Shown here in pieces: positions 40,418 through 49,552 of a DNA stretch of 64,000 bases. The notes under the pieces were generated by a model. That model saw only the letters and a list, made by a program, of their open reading frames with translations. It was not told the DNA's origin and did no database searches. The position numbers were made by a program, and so were the translations under genes. The stretch is from an uncultured Faecalibaculum sp. (GTDB lineage Bacteria; Bacillota_I; Bacilli_A; Erysipelotrichales; Erysipelotrichaceae): the NCBI RefSeq assembly GCF_910588395.1, contig NZ_CAJUPA010000004.1, positions 1 through 64,000 of the forward strand. The letters run 5' to 3'. Positions within the stretch are counted from its first letter, which is position 1, and every line of letters begins with the position of its first letter.

Positions 40418-42541
40418 ATGGAAGAGAAACGATACCCATTCACGCAGAACCGGGAAATCTCCTGGCTGCGTTTCAATCAAAGAGTTCTGGAAGAAGCCTC
40501 GGACCCCAGAGTCCCCCTGCTGGAACGGCTGAAGTTCCTGTCAATTTTCACCAGCAATCTGGATGAATTTTTCATGGTCCGCTGCGGATCTCTGTATGAT
40601 CAGATGCTGTTTGATCCGGATCGCACAGACGCCAAAAGCGGCATGACTCCCAAAGAACAGCTGCAGGCCATCTACAAGGATGCCAGACGGCTGTATGCCA
40701 TGCGGGACACAGTCTACAAAGACATCAACAAAACCCTGCAGGCTCTGTTTCTGGCCAATGTCTCCCGGAAAAACCTCAGCCGGAAACAGCAGAAATCCCT
40801 GCAGCAGGAATTCGAGCACAAGATCCTGCCGCTGCTCTCGCCGCAGATCATTGACGCCCATCACCCCTTCCCCCATCTGATCAACAAAGAACAGTACATC
40901 TTCTGCGAACTCCAGATGACCAATGGAAAGAAGCGGTTCGGGATCATTCCCGTTCCCTCCTTTCTGGACCGGGTGATCCCTGTACCGGATACCAGCGACA
41001 ACTACATCCTCGTGGAACAGCTGATTCTGCAGCATGTGGACAAAGTGTTCCCCAAATCCCGGGTCCTGTTCAAGACCATCATCCGGGTCACCCGGAACGC
41101 AGACATCAACCTGAATGAGAAGGACATCGAGGAAGACGAAGACTACCGGCAGTACATGAAGAAGATCCTCAAGAAACGCAGCCGGCTCTCGGCCATCCGT
41201 CTGGAGCTCTACAAAGGCGCCAGTCCGGAAGTGCTGTCCTATCTCTGTTCCCATCTGCGGATCTCGCCGGAGCAGGTGTTTGTCTCCCGGGTTCCCCTGG
41301 AACTCAAGCATCTGTTCCAGGTCGTCTCCGGCGCCCCCGCCAGCCGCACCGCACCTCTGCTCTATCAGCCCTTTGTGCCGCAGTCCACTACGCAGCTGGA
41401 CCCAGACCGGCCGCTCATTCCACAGATCGCCGCCCGGGATGTGATGCTGTTTTATCCGTATCAGGACATCGGTCTGTATCTGAAGCTGCTGAAGGAAGCT
41501 GCCTGGGACAAAAACGTAGTGTCCATCAAGATCACCATTTACCGCCTGGCGGACAATTCCAAAGTCGTGGACTACCTGGTTCAGGCAGCGGAAAACGGCA
41601 AGGAGGTTCTGGTGCTCATGGAACTGCGAGCCCGGTTCGACGAATCCAACAACATCCGCATGGCAGAACGGCTGGAAAACGCCGGCTGCACCGTGATTTA
41701 CGGATTTGAAAACTACAAAGTGCACTCCAAGATCTGCCTGATCACCTACCGCAGCCACGGACAGATCAGAACCATCACCCAGATCGGGACAGGAAACTAC
41801 AACGAGAAAACCAGCCGGCAGTACACAGACCTGTCTCTCATGACCGGCGATCCCGTCATCGGGCAGGACGCCATCGCCTTTTTCCAGAACATGCAGATTT
41901 CCAACCTCAACGGTGCCTACCGGAAACTGCTCACCAGCCCGCAGCAGCTGAAAACCGCGGTGATGGAAAAAATCGACCGGCAGATCCAGCGGGCAAAAGA
42001 AGGACAACCAGCACGGATCATGCTGAAAATGAATTCCGTCACAGATCTGGAGCTCATTGAAAAGCTGCAGCAGGCCAGTCAGGCAGGCGTTCCCGTCACC
42101 ATGGTAGTCCGGGGCATCTGCTGCCTGCTGCCGGGAATTGAAGGCCAGACAGAAAACATCCGAATTTACTCCATCGTCGGCCGCTTCCTGGAACATTCCC
42201 GGATCTATGTCTTTGGACCGGATGAGGACATGGAGATGTATATTTCCAGCGCAGACTTCATGACCCGGAACACAGAACGCCGGGTGGAAATCGCCGCTCC
42301 GGTGACCGATCCCGCCCTTCGCCGCCGTGTCATGACCTACTTCGATTCCCTGCTCAAGGACAACCAGAAACGCCGGGAACTGAAATCAGACGGACGGTAT
42401 CTTCCCATTGACCTGGAAGACAACAGTCCCTATGACTCCCAGGCCGTCTGCATCCGGGAAGCGGAAAAAGACCGGTTCGTACCGGAAGTTCCCCGGGGAT
42501 TCATGCAGAGACTGCGGAACCGTCTTCGTCATCAAAGCTGA
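40418..42541 (+). CDS. ppk1: Polyphosphate kinase 1
   Basis: 707 residues, full length. It polymerises the terminal phosphate of ATP into polyphosphate, reversibly. N-terminal domain REISWLRFNQRVLEEA and IFTSNLDEFFMVR; the head domain follows. The catalytic C1 domain carries VVSIKITIYRLADNSKVV and the phospho-accepting His in YGFENYKVHSKICLI; the C2 domain has IGTGNYNEKTSRQYTDLSL and the second His region near HSRIYVFG. An extended -10 lies just before the ATG, without a ribosome binding site. Its 5' neighbour is the wreck of a surface-protein gene on the other strand. Confidence 0.96.
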   Translation: MEEKRYPFTQNREISWLRFNQRVLEEASDPRVPLLERLKFLSIFTSNLDEFFMVRCGSLYDQMLFDPDRTDAKSGMTPKEQLQAIYKDARRLYAMRDTVYKDINKTLQALFLANVSRKNLSRKQQKSLQQEFEHKILPLLSPQIIDAHHPFPHLINKEQYIFCELQMTNGKKRFGIIPVPSFLDRVIPVPDTSDNYILVEQLILQHVDKVFPKSRVLFKTIIRVTRNADINLNEKDIEEDEDYRQYMKKILKKRSRLSAIRLELYKGASPEVLSYLCSHLRISPEQVFVSRVPLELKHLFQVVSGAPASRTAPLLYQPFVPQSTTQLDPDRPLIPQIAARDVMLFYPYQDIGLYLKLLKEAAWDKNVVSIKITIYRLADNSKVVDYLVQAAENGKEVLVLMELRARFDESNNIRMAERLENAGCTVIYGFENYKVHSKICLITYRSHGQIRTITQIGTGNYNEKTSRQYTDLSLMTGDPVIGQDAIAFFQNMQISNLNGAYRKLLTSPQQLKTAVMEKIDRQIQRAKEGQPARIMLKMNSVTDLELIEKLQQASQAGVPVTMVVRGICCLLPGIEGQTENIRIYSIVGRFLEHSRIYVFGPDEDMEMYISSADFMTRNTERRVEIAAPVTDPALRRRVMTYFDSLLKDNQKRRELKSDGRYLPIDLEDNSPYDSQAVCIREAEKDRFVPEVPRGFMQRLRNRLRHQS

Positions 42542-42564
42542 TAGTCCCATTCTGACTGTATTAC

Positions 42565-42592
42565 GGGAGAGCGGACGCTCTCCCTGTTTCTG
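42565..42592 (+). terminator. Terminator of ppk1
   Basis: Stem GGGAGAGC / GCTCTCCC with GGAC loop and a T-rich tail (TGTTTCTG), 23 bases after the stop. Confidence 0.75.
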
Positions 42593-42604
42593 TTCCTGCC
42601 GATG

Positions 42605-42629
42605 ACGGCAAAGCCGGCAGGGCGTTACA
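42605..42629. repeat. Dispersed 25-bp repeat, copy 1
   Basis: An intergenic segment containing GGCAAAGCCGGCAGGGCG that is identical over 25 bases to 47650-47674. Function unknown. Confidence 0.85.
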
Positions 42630-42644
42630 GCCGGAATCTTCAGT

Positions 42645-42690
42645 CAAAAAGCATCCTGACTTCTGCCATCAGCAGAAGAACGGGATGCTT
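42645..42690 (-). terminator. Terminator of the PTS-epimerase operon
   Basis: Minus-strand stem AAGCATCCCG / CAGGATGCTT (one mismatch) with an inner TTCTGC/GCAGAA stem, followed by TTTTTG, about 30 bases past the epimerase stop. Confidence 0.8.
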
Positions 42691-42720
42691 GTTTCATGAT
42701 TCGATTGTCCAGAATTTCAT

Positions 42721-43419
42721 TCAGCCACGCTGGCCGTAATAGGCCTCCGGACCATGTTTGCGCCGGAAGTGCTTATCCAGCAGAACAGCCGGCGCCTGTG
42801 CGGCATCGCCATTCACCAGATAAGTCAGGGCTGCCATTTTCGCTGCTTCCTCCAGCACTGCTGCATGATACACCGCTTCCGCTGCATCTCTGCCCCAGGT
42901 GAAAGGACCGTGATTTTTCACCAGCACTGCCGGTGTATGCGGGAAGGAAATGTGTCTGTCCCGAAAGGTCCGGACAATCACATCTCCGGTATGCCGTTCG
43001 TACTCAGACTGAACTTCTGCCACCTGCATATCCGGGGTACAGGGAACCGGACCATGAAAGTAATCCGCATGGGTGGTTCCCAGAGGTTCCAGGTCCTTCC
43101 CCGCCTGGGCAAAAGCCACCGCCCAGGGAGAATGGGTGTGAACCACTCCGCCAATTTCCGGATCCGCAGCATACAGTGCCAGATGAGTGGGAAGATCCGA
43201 GCTGGGACGCAGATTTCCTTCCACCACATTTCCCTCCAGATCCGTAATCACCATGTCCTCCGGGCGCATCGTTTCATAGAGAACGCCACTGGGTTTGATC
43301 ACCACCAGACCGGACTGGCGGTCAATGGCTGATACATTCCCCCAGGTGAACAGAACAAGTCCCAGATCATTCAGACGCAGATTCTGTTCCCAGACCTTCT
43401 GTCTGAGTTCCTCAAGCAT
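42721..43419 (-). CDS. araD: L-ribulose-5-phosphate 4-epimerase (AraD/UlaF-like)
   Basis: 232 residues from ATG 43419, which overlaps the EIIC stop by 8 bases. A class II aldolase/epimerase interconverting L-ribulose-5-phosphate and D-xylulose-5-phosphate. Motifs: TWGNVSAIDR, the phosphate site KPSGV, zinc ligands in VVHTHSPWAVAFAQ, and THADYFHGPVPCTP. It is the last gene of an operon with a PRD regulator and galactitol-type PTS, feeding an imported sugar phosphate into the pentose phosphate pathway; other enzymes for the route are not in this window. Confidence 0.92.
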   Translation of the reverse strand: MLEELRQKVWEQNLRLNDLGLVLFTWGNVSAIDRQSGLVVIKPSGVLYETMRPEDMVITDLEGNVVEGNLRPSSDLPTHLALYAADPEIGGVVHTHSPWAVAFAQAGKDLEPLGTTHADYFHGPVPCTPDMQVAEVQSEYERHTGDVIVRTFRDRHISFPHTPAVLVKNHGPFTWGRDAAEAVYHAAVLEEAAKMAALTYLVNGDAAQAPAVLLDKHFRRKHGPEAYYGQRG

Positions 43420-44908
43420 CCTGCAGCCCCGACTGGATATCTGTTTCTTCCATGGCATTCTGCACAGCCGCTGTTTTCGCGCGGCGAGCCGCTCTGCGGG
43501 CTGCCCGCTGCTGCTGCTTCTCGGCTTCCTGTGCCTGTTCCAGCTTTTCCTCTTCCAGAATTTTCTTCCGGTTCCAGATCGCCAGCGCAATGGTACCAGC
43601 CACGATCAGGCCCACCCAGAGCCAGCCGTTGTTGACTGCCTGCACCAGCAGCCAGGGAATGGGATTGGATCCATAGTCGATGCTGGAGATCAGTGTCGCG
43701 CCATCGGGGATCGGGAAATGGCTGGCTGCAGCCGCGCTGGTAAACAGCGGTGCCAGACTGGTGCCAATCATCAGCCCCACCCCCATGACCACGATGCCAA
43801 TAAGGAACGTTCGGAAGAAATCGCCTTTTGTCACTGCCACAATCAGCGGGAACTGGAAGCAGATCCCGCACAGTCCCACCAGAGGCAGGAACTCATTCCC
43901 CGGCAGAATGATTGCCAGCAGCAGCGTAATGGGAACCATGATTACCGACATTGCCAGAACCACCGGATGACCGATCCCTGCGGCGCAATCCAGACCAATA
44001 TAGACTTTTCGTCCGGCGAATTTTTTCTGGATGATCGTCTGAATACCCTCGGACACCGGAATGATGCCCTCCATCAGGATCGCAGCCATTTTCGGTGTGA
44101 TCACCAGCACAGCAGAGACCGTGACACCCATGACCAGGATCTGGGCCACCTTATCCGATGTGGACAGCTCCGGCATGAAGGCGAAACCGGCCACACCCAG
44201 AACCAGGCCCACGATCAGCCCCAGAATCGCCGGATCCCCGAAGAGCCCCATCTTTTTGTTGATGGTCTTCTCATCCAGATGGATTTTGTTCAGACCAGGC
44301 ACTTTGTCAATGGCCTTGTCCATGACCCAGGCAATGGGCACAAAGGAAGCTGCCAGACCATGCGGGAACGTGACACCAGGCAGACCCAGCACTTCTTCGG
44401 TGGCTTTGGCCATGCGGTCGGCAATCACCATGATGACAACCATGTTCACAGAAGCAAGCACCAGAGACAGCACCATGTTGTGGGTCAGGGCATAGACGAT
44501 GGAACCGGAGAAGGCAAAGTGCCAGAAATCCCAGATATCCACATCCACGGTTTTTGTGGTCTTGGTCAGCAGCATGACCACATTGATCAGAATCCCCAGA
44601 GGAATCATTGTCACTCCAACGGCTGTACCGAAGGCAATAGCAGAGGCGCTGGGCCATCCGACATCGATCACAGTCAGATTCAGGCCGAAGAGTTCCACCA
44701 TGTTGTTGACAGCAGGCTGAACCACATCTGTCAGGATGGTGACTGTGGCATTCAGACCAATGAAGCCGATGCCTACCAGCAGGCCACCTTTGAGGGCCCG
44801 CAGGAACGGAACCCGGATGCACAGGCCAATGATCAGCATGATGATTGGCATCATGACTGTGGGCCCCAGATCAATGATGAACTGAATTGCGTTTGTAATG
44901 ACTGACAT
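43412..44908 (-). CDS. gatC: PTS galactitol-type transporter subunit IIC
   Basis: 498 residues, about eleven membrane helices, with the EIIC-Gat opening GPTVMMPIIMLIIGLCIRV and GGLLVGIGFIGLNATV. It forms the sugar channel. A cytoplasmic C-terminal tail of about 60 residues is an unusual basic/Gln/Ala-rich coiled coil (EAEKQQQRAARRAARRAKTAA) not typical of GatC. The linkage to AraD suggests a pentose or pentitol substrate rather than galactitol (inference). It lies 21 bases after the EIIA gene. Confidence 0.9.
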   Translation of the reverse strand: MSVITNAIQFIIDLGPTVMMPIIMLIIGLCIRVPFLRALKGGLLVGIGFIGLNATVTILTDVVQPAVNNMVELFGLNLTVIDVGWPSASAIAFGTAVGVTMIPLGILINVVMLLTKTTKTVDVDIWDFWHFAFSGSIVYALTHNMVLSLVLASVNMVVIMVIADRMAKATEEVLGLPGVTFPHGLAASFVPIAWVMDKAIDKVPGLNKIHLDEKTINKKMGLFGDPAILGLIVGLVLGVAGFAFMPELSTSDKVAQILVMGVTVSAVLVITPKMAAILMEGIIPVSEGIQTIIQKKFAGRKVYIGLDCAAGIGHPVVLAMSVIMVPITLLLAIILPGNEFLPLVGLCGICFQFPLIVAVTKGDFFRTFLIGIVVMGVGLMIGTSLAPLFTSAAAASHFPIPDGATLISSIDYGSNPIPWLLVQAVNNGWLWVGLIVAGTIALAIWNRKKILEEEKLEQAQEAEKQQQRAARRAARRAKTAAVQNAMEETDIQSGLQDA

Positions 44909-44929
44909 ATCTACTCTCCTTATCTATTG

Positions 44930-45385
44930 TCAATGACTGCCTGTGCAGGTATCCAGCAGCCTGGCGATCACTTCGGGATCCTTCTCCTGGCTGAGCCGAT
45001 CCATCAGACCGGCATCCGAGAACCGGGACATAAGACCGGACAGCAGGGGCATCTGATCCTGCTTGTTTTTCACCAGCAGCATGAAAATCATTTCAGCTTC
45101 CACCGGTGAACCGGTACACATTTCCAGAAACTGCAGCGGACGGCTGGGGCGGACAAATACCAGACCGGGTTTTTTGATGAATTCACTGTCTGTATGCGGA
45201 ATAGCCAGCTGATGGCCGGGAATCCGCAGCCCAGTGGGAAACTGCTCCTCACGCTGGCGCAGGGCACTCTGGTACTGTTCATTCACATAGCCGTGTTTCT
45301 CCAGCCAGGCAGCCATTTTATGAAACAGATCATCCTGATTCTGGAAATCCGCATCCAGAAATACGAGACTGGCATCCATGATCAC
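44930..45385 (-). CDS. gatA: PTS EIIA component, fructose/galactitol type
   Basis: 151 residues, PTS_EIIA_2 fold. The phosphorylated His is in GHQLAIPHTDSEFI (near residue 66); LQFLEMCTGSPVEAEMIFML is the second active-site region. It accepts phosphate from HPr and passes it to EIIB. The start overlaps the EIIB stop (ATGA), so translation is coupled. Confidence 0.92.
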   Translation of the reverse strand: MIMDASLVFLDADFQNQDDLFHKMAAWLEKHGYVNEQYQSALRQREEQFPTGLRIPGHQLAIPHTDSEFIKKPGLVFVRPSRPLQFLEMCTGSPVEAEMIFMLLVKNKQDQMPLLSGLMSRFSDAGLMDRLSQEKDPEVIARLLDTCTGSH

Positions 45386-45669
45386 AGCCCCAGGACATCC
45401 AGAATTTCATCCACGCAGTCATCCATCCCAATCTGCGTAATAAAGGGCAGGCCGAAGACCACAGGAGTGCCGTAATCCGCTTCCACCCGGGAAGTGGTGA
45501 CCACCACATCGTAGCTGGCGGCATTCATGGGCAGATCCGCCACAGAACACTGACCATAGGTGACCTGGTTTTCCAGACCTTCTTCTGCCAGTTTGGCCTG
45601 CAGTTTCTGAAGAGCCACAGTACTGGTGCAGACGCCTGCTCCGCAGGCTACAAGAATTTTCTTTTTCAT
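45382..45669 (-). CDS. gatB: PTS EIIB component, galactitol type
   Basis: 95 residues. The phosphocysteine is in VACGAGVCTSTVA; Cys14 of GVCTS is the likely acceptor. It passes phosphate to the sugar during uptake through EIIC. It overlaps the regulator stop and the EIIA start by four bases each, so regulator, IIB and IIA are translated as a coupled set. Confidence 0.93.
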   Translation of the reverse strand: MKKKILVACGAGVCTSTVALQKLQAKLAEEGLENQVTYGQCSVADLPMNAASYDVVVTTSRVEADYGTPVVFGLPFITQIGMDDCVDEILDVLGL

Positions 45670-47543
45670 CCTATTTCCTCCTTGGTAAAGGCATCCTTCA
45701 ACAGGTCCAGATGCCTGGTTTGTATCAGATTCCGGATCATGGCCGGCGAAGCCAGCTGTTTGTAGAGCCGGAGAAATAATTCATTTTCCTTTCGCAGGAA
45801 TTCACCGCTGACTGCAATCATGAGGACCACCTGAACCAGGCTGAATTCCCAGAGAACAGGTTCGCTCAGGATTGCCACAGCAATAGCCGGTGTGTGGACC
45901 GTTCCCTCCATACAATGAGGCACGGCCACCATATTTCCGATTTCCGTCGTTCCCAGTGTCTCCCGCGTTGCGAAAGATGCACAGGCTGTGCTGTCTATAT
46001 ATCCCTGAGAGAGCAGCTGATCCGAGAGAAAGTCCAGAATGTCGCTGCGGTCTGTGAAATTCAGATCCCGGAAAAAGAGACCGTCGTGAAACAGCGACTG
46101 GATCGATATCGGAAACCTGACTCTCTGCAGGTGATTCTGAATCCGAAAGACATCGCTGTCCGTCAGCAGTGGCGTAATCTGCAGCCATGGCAGCCTGACT
46201 GTCTCCGGAAGCCGCACGGTGGACAGAATCACATCCGCATCCTCTGCAGACAGCTCCAGTGCCTGCCGCAGGGTAAAAGTACCGGTCACATCCAGGTCAT
46301 CCCCGAACTGCTCGCTGATCCTCGCCAGCAGCAAAAGGCTGGTCCCCATTCCTGTTGTGCAGACTACAGCTGCTTTTTTCCGGCGGGTATGATGTTTGCT
46401 GGAACGAACCAGTGATCCCCCAATATGGACAGCCAGATAGCCAATCTCCGACAGGGGTATCGGGCAGCCCAGCATATCCTGGAGCTGAACCGCAGCCAGC
46501 TGGGCAATTTCCATGGCATAGGGATACTGACTCCGAATCTCCTTCAGGATCGGATTGTCGATCACCATGTCATGCCGCAGCCGAACCAGGACCACGGACA
46601 GATGCGCTGCAAGACCCGCTGCCAGAACAGAATCCCGGGCCAGGCTTGTTCCGTAGATCCGGTCGACAGCCACCATGGTTTCCTGCACCGCAGAAATGAG
46701 CATCCGTTTCTGTTCCTCGTCTTCATGCAGGACACCGGACTGTTTCTGCGCTGCAATATGCCAGGCAAGATTTTCGGTTTCACCAGGCGGGAAATCCAGA
46801 GACCATGCACTGGCTACTGCCTCAGTCAGATCAGCCGCCAGCTGCCAGAGATAGGCTGGTGTGGTTCCGGTGTTTTCCAGTACCTGCCCGTTGCGAATCC
46901 GGTAACCGGCAATTTCCAGATGCAGCAGAAGATTCTGCATCGCTGCTTCATCCATGGTCAGGTCCGCCTGATCCACCATATTCTGAATCGCCTGCCTGGC
47001 ACAGGATACCTGGCTGGCATCCATCCCAAAATCGGGGCGGATCCGGCCCGCGCGCATCCAGTACATCAGGCAGTTGCGAATCTGTTCCTCCGGTCCTTCC
47101 AGACGCAGACCGCTGCTGCATCGTTCCAGTGACAGTTGAAATGGTTTCAGTTTGTTTTTCAGAACACTCAAATCGTGTTTGATTGTGGATTCGCTGATAT
47201 ACAGCCGGTCAGCCAGAGACTGCAGCGTGGCTTTTCCGTTCATGAGAAACCAGCTTGCCAGCCAGTCTACCCTTTCCGACTGTGTCTCGGGAATCCCTGT
47301 CTGCAACGCAGACATTACGTCTTCCGCATCTCGGGAGAGACCTTGCAGGATGCACATTCCTTTGTGAAGTTCAACCTTGCAGTCCGTATCCTGCAGGATT
47401 TGATTGAGCCGGGTCAGATCTCTGCGGACAGTTTTTTCAGACACATCCAAAGCCGCTGCCGCTGCGTCCAGCCGCAGCGGTTTCTGTGTCTCAATCAGCA
47501 GTTTCCACAACCCGGTGATCCGGTTCTCCGGTTGACTTTTCAT
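45666..47543 (-). CDS. PRD-containing transcription activator with EIIB and EIIA domains (MtlR/LicR-like)
   Basis: 625 residues from ATG 47543 (GAAGGAGG upstream). Two N-terminal helix-turn-helix regions (about 20-60 and 95-130: KTVRRDLTRL, STIKHDLSVLKNKL), two PTS regulation domains with conserved His (LLLHLEIAGYRI; EIGYLAVHIGG), an EIIB-like domain (VVCTTGMGTSLLLLARI) and a C-terminal EIIA-like domain (NMVAVPHCMEG). Phosphorylation of PRD His by PTS enzymes switches activity. It heads the PTS-epimerase operon and probably controls it. Confidence 0.92.
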   Translation of the reverse strand: MKSQPENRITGLWKLLIETQKPLRLDAAAAALDVSEKTVRRDLTRLNQILQDTDCKVELHKGMCILQGLSRDAEDVMSALQTGIPETQSERVDWLASWFLMNGKATLQSLADRLYISESTIKHDLSVLKNKLKPFQLSLERCSSGLRLEGPEEQIRNCLMYWMRAGRIRPDFGMDASQVSCARQAIQNMVDQADLTMDEAAMQNLLLHLEIAGYRIRNGQVLENTGTTPAYLWQLAADLTEAVASAWSLDFPPGETENLAWHIAAQKQSGVLHEDEEQKRMLISAVQETMVAVDRIYGTSLARDSVLAAGLAAHLSVVLVRLRHDMVIDNPILKEIRSQYPYAMEIAQLAAVQLQDMLGCPIPLSEIGYLAVHIGGSLVRSSKHHTRRKKAAVVCTTGMGTSLLLLARISEQFGDDLDVTGTFTLRQALELSAEDADVILSTVRLPETVRLPWLQITPLLTDSDVFRIQNHLQRVRFPISIQSLFHDGLFFRDLNFTDRSDILDFLSDQLLSQGYIDSTACASFATRETLGTTEIGNMVAVPHCMEGTVHTPAIAVAILSEPVLWEFSLVQVVLMIAVSGEFLRKENELFLRLYKQLASPAMIRNLIQTRHLDLLKDAFTKEEIG

Positions 47544-47649
47544 CCTGTAACCTCCTTCGACACCTGAATTATCACAGGAAATCGCTTTCAAAAACAGTCA
47601 TGTTTTGTCTGTCTCCCGGGACAATCTCTGTCCTTCCCCAGGCCTGATA

Positions 47650-47674
47650 ACGGCAAAGCCGGCAGGGCGTTACA
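47650..47674. repeat. Dispersed 25-bp repeat, copy 2
   Basis: Identical over 25 bases to 42605-42629, in the intergenic region between the PRD regulator and the HAD gene. The two copies bracket the PTS operon in the same orientation. Confidence 0.85.
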
Positions 47675-47701
47675 TGGAAAGCCCTCAGGCGGCTCCAGAC
47701 G

Positions 47702-47724
47702 AAAAAAGAGACCCCGAAGGTCTC
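47702..47724 (-). terminator. Terminator of the flavodoxin-HAD unit
   Basis: Minus-strand stem GAGACC / GGTCTC, five-base loop, then TTTTTT, 11 bases past the HAD stop. Confidence 0.85.
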
Positions 47725-47734
47725 CTGTGCTGTG

Positions 47735-48472
47735 TCATATTGAGCAACGCATGAAATCCGGCTGTTTATGAAGACAGCGGACAATCGACGGCAGTTCGTC
47801 CAGCCGGGAGAAAGCCGCCTGCGGCAGATCATCCCTGCGAAACCAGAGCGTCTGCATACCGGCATTCTTTGCACCGGTGATATCTGCTGTATACGAATCC
47901 CCCACCATGAGCACTTGCTCCGGTACAAGATCTGGATGGGACTGATGAAGCTGGTCCATGACATACTGATAAAACCGGATATCCGGTTTGTTGACACCCG
48001 CGGCTTCCGAGGTGAAGACACCATCCAGCCACCGGGACAGACCAGCCAGTTCGAGTCTGGTTTCCTGCTGTTTCTGACGGCCGTTGCTGGCGGCATACAC
48101 ACCGTATCTGGCGGACTTCAGAGCCTGCACGGTCTGAAGCGCACCTTCGACCGGCACATGGGTAACATCCAGTGCCTGGTGAAAGGCTGTTTCGAAAGCC
48201 GGTCCATTTCCCTGGATGCCAAGTCTGTCGAAAATGCTCTGCCAGCGGATTTCCCATAACTCCTGGAGCGTCAGCGTCCCCGCTTCGATCCGGGCCCAGA
48301 AGCCGGCGTTCATCTCCTGAAAGGTGGCAAAAAGCTCCTCTGTCCAGGGAATGCCTGTCTGATGGCAGGCGCTCTGAACCGCTTCTCTGGAACAGGCACC
48401 AAAATCCAGCAGAGTGTCATCCACATCCAGCAGAATGACACGAACCTTCTGCAGCTGGTTTGTTTCTGTCAT
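47735..48472 (-). CDS. yjjG: HAD-family nucleotidase, YjjG-like
   Basis: 245 residues. HAD motifs: DVDDTLLDF (nucleophile and acid Asp), SNGRQKQQ (motif II), NKPDIRFY with the motif III Lys, and VGDSYTADITGAKNAGM (motif IV). The alpha-helical C1 cap fits the YjjG group that hydrolyses non-canonical pyrimidine nucleoside monophosphates. It lies 9 bases downstream of the flavodoxin gene on the same strand, ending at a strong terminator. YjjG versus another YfnB-type phosphatase cannot be settled here. Confidence 0.85.
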   Translation of the reverse strand: MTETNQLQKVRVILLDVDDTLLDFGACSREAVQSACHQTGIPWTEELFATFQEMNAGFWARIEAGTLTLQELWEIRWQSIFDRLGIQGNGPAFETAFHQALDVTHVPVEGALQTVQALKSARYGVYAASNGRQKQQETRLELAGLSRWLDGVFTSEAAGVNKPDIRFYQYVMDQLHQSHPDLVPEQVLMVGDSYTADITGAKNAGMQTLWFRRDDLPQAAFSRLDELPSIVRCLHKQPDFMRCSI

Positions 48473-48481
48473 GCAGGAAGC

Positions 48482-48979
48482 TTACATCAGCTCCTGAATC
48501 CAGTCGATGGCTTTCAGACTGGCGTTGTCCAGCTTGTTGTGCTCAAAAGCTTCTCCGTCTTCGATATCCAGTTCCGGATAGTGGGTCCGGAGATCATCCA
48601 CAGAGTTCTGCATGCCGGCTCCGTCATTGATGATGAAGGGAATGATCCGTTTGCCGATCAGAGAACCGTCTTTCATGTGTTCATCCATGAAGGAGAAAAC
48701 GGGCATGGGAGCTGTGCCGCACCAGTTCGGGAATCCCAGAATCACTGTACGGTAGGGTGTCAGATCAATGGCAGGACCGGCCAGGGCAGGTCTTGCATCT
48801 GCATCCTTGTCCATCTGGGCTTCCTTCACCAGCGTGGCAAAGTCTGCGGAATAGGGATTCTGAAGTTTGATTTCATGCAGGTCTGCACCGGTCACACTGG
48901 CCAGGTTGCGGGCTGCGTCTGCTGTGGCGGATGTCTTTGCATCCTTGCCGGAAAAATAAACAACGAGCGTATCGTTCAT
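48482..48979 (-). CDS. Flavodoxin-like protein
   Basis: 165 residues. It has the flavodoxin fold with FMN phosphate loop in VVYFSGKDAKTSATADAAR and the isoalloxazine loop at ILGFPNWCGTAPMPVFSFM. It probably carries electrons or is a short NAD(P)H:quinone-type flavodoxin. It is followed 9 bases later by the HAD phosphatase gene. AGGAAT lies upstream of the ATG. Confidence 0.85.
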   Translation of the reverse strand: MNDTLVVYFSGKDAKTSATADAARNLASVTGADLHEIKLQNPYSADFATLVKEAQMDKDADARPALAGPAIDLTPYRTVILGFPNWCGTAPMPVFSFMDEHMKDGSLIGKRIIPFIINDGAGMQNSVDDLRTHYPELDIEDGEAFEHNKLDNASLKAIDWIQELM

Positions 48980-49065
48980 TGGAATGATTCCTCACTTTCA
49001 ACAGACTCATTATAAACTGTTTGGCATGGTAATTCACCGGTCCGGAAGCATCCGGAAGAGAGCTG

Positions 49066-49434
49066 TTACCGGGACGGGACAATGCGGGCGCCAAAGGGCA
49101 TCAGAGCCAGTCTGGCGAACTTGAAACACTGCAGCCCCAGAGGAATGCCAATGATGGTCAGACAGAGCACAGCACCGTTTGCCAGGTTGCCCAATGCCAT
49201 TTCCAGACCGCCGAATACCAGCCATAGTACGTTCATGAGAAACGAGACACCGCCTCCGCCGTATTCAATGGTCTTTCCGAAGGGAAAGGCCACAAAGGAA
49301 GCGAATTTGAAACATTCAGTGCCAACGGGAATACCCACAATGGTGATGCACCAGACAATACCCACGAAAATCCAGCCCAGGGCCATCCAGAGACCGGCAA
49401 AAATGAACCAGAATATATTTGCAATTGATGACAT
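49066..49434 (-). CDS. YccF domain membrane protein
   Basis: 122 residues from ATG 49434 (AAGGAG eight bases upstream; an ATG two codons earlier would crowd it). Two repeats of the YccF domain: IVWCITIVGIPVGTECFKFASFVAFPFGK and LCLTIIGIPLGLQCFKFARLALMPFG, each with a hydrophobic helix pair. A small inner-membrane protein of unknown function. Confidence 0.9.
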   Translation of the reverse strand: MSSIANIFWFIFAGLWMALGWIFVGIVWCITIVGIPVGTECFKFASFVAFPFGKTIEYGGGGVSFLMNVLWLVFGGLEMALGNLANGAVLCLTIIGIPLGLQCFKFARLALMPFGARIVPSR

Positions 49435-49552
49435 AGTCATGACTCCTTTATGACAGGTTGCATGGACCTGCCAGAATCAAGGTATCACAGACATATTCGT
49501 TTTCCGCGACGGAAGCCACTGCTGCAGGCAGGCTTAAGGGAATGATAAGGAT

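Noticed and set aside
40541..42196. 551-codon minus-strand open frame opposite ppk1
   Set aside because: Ppk1 motifs are on the plus strand; the minus product matches nothing.
42605..47674. The 25-bp direct repeats as attachment sites of a mobile element
   Set aside because: No integrase, transposase or tRNA target lies between or beside them.
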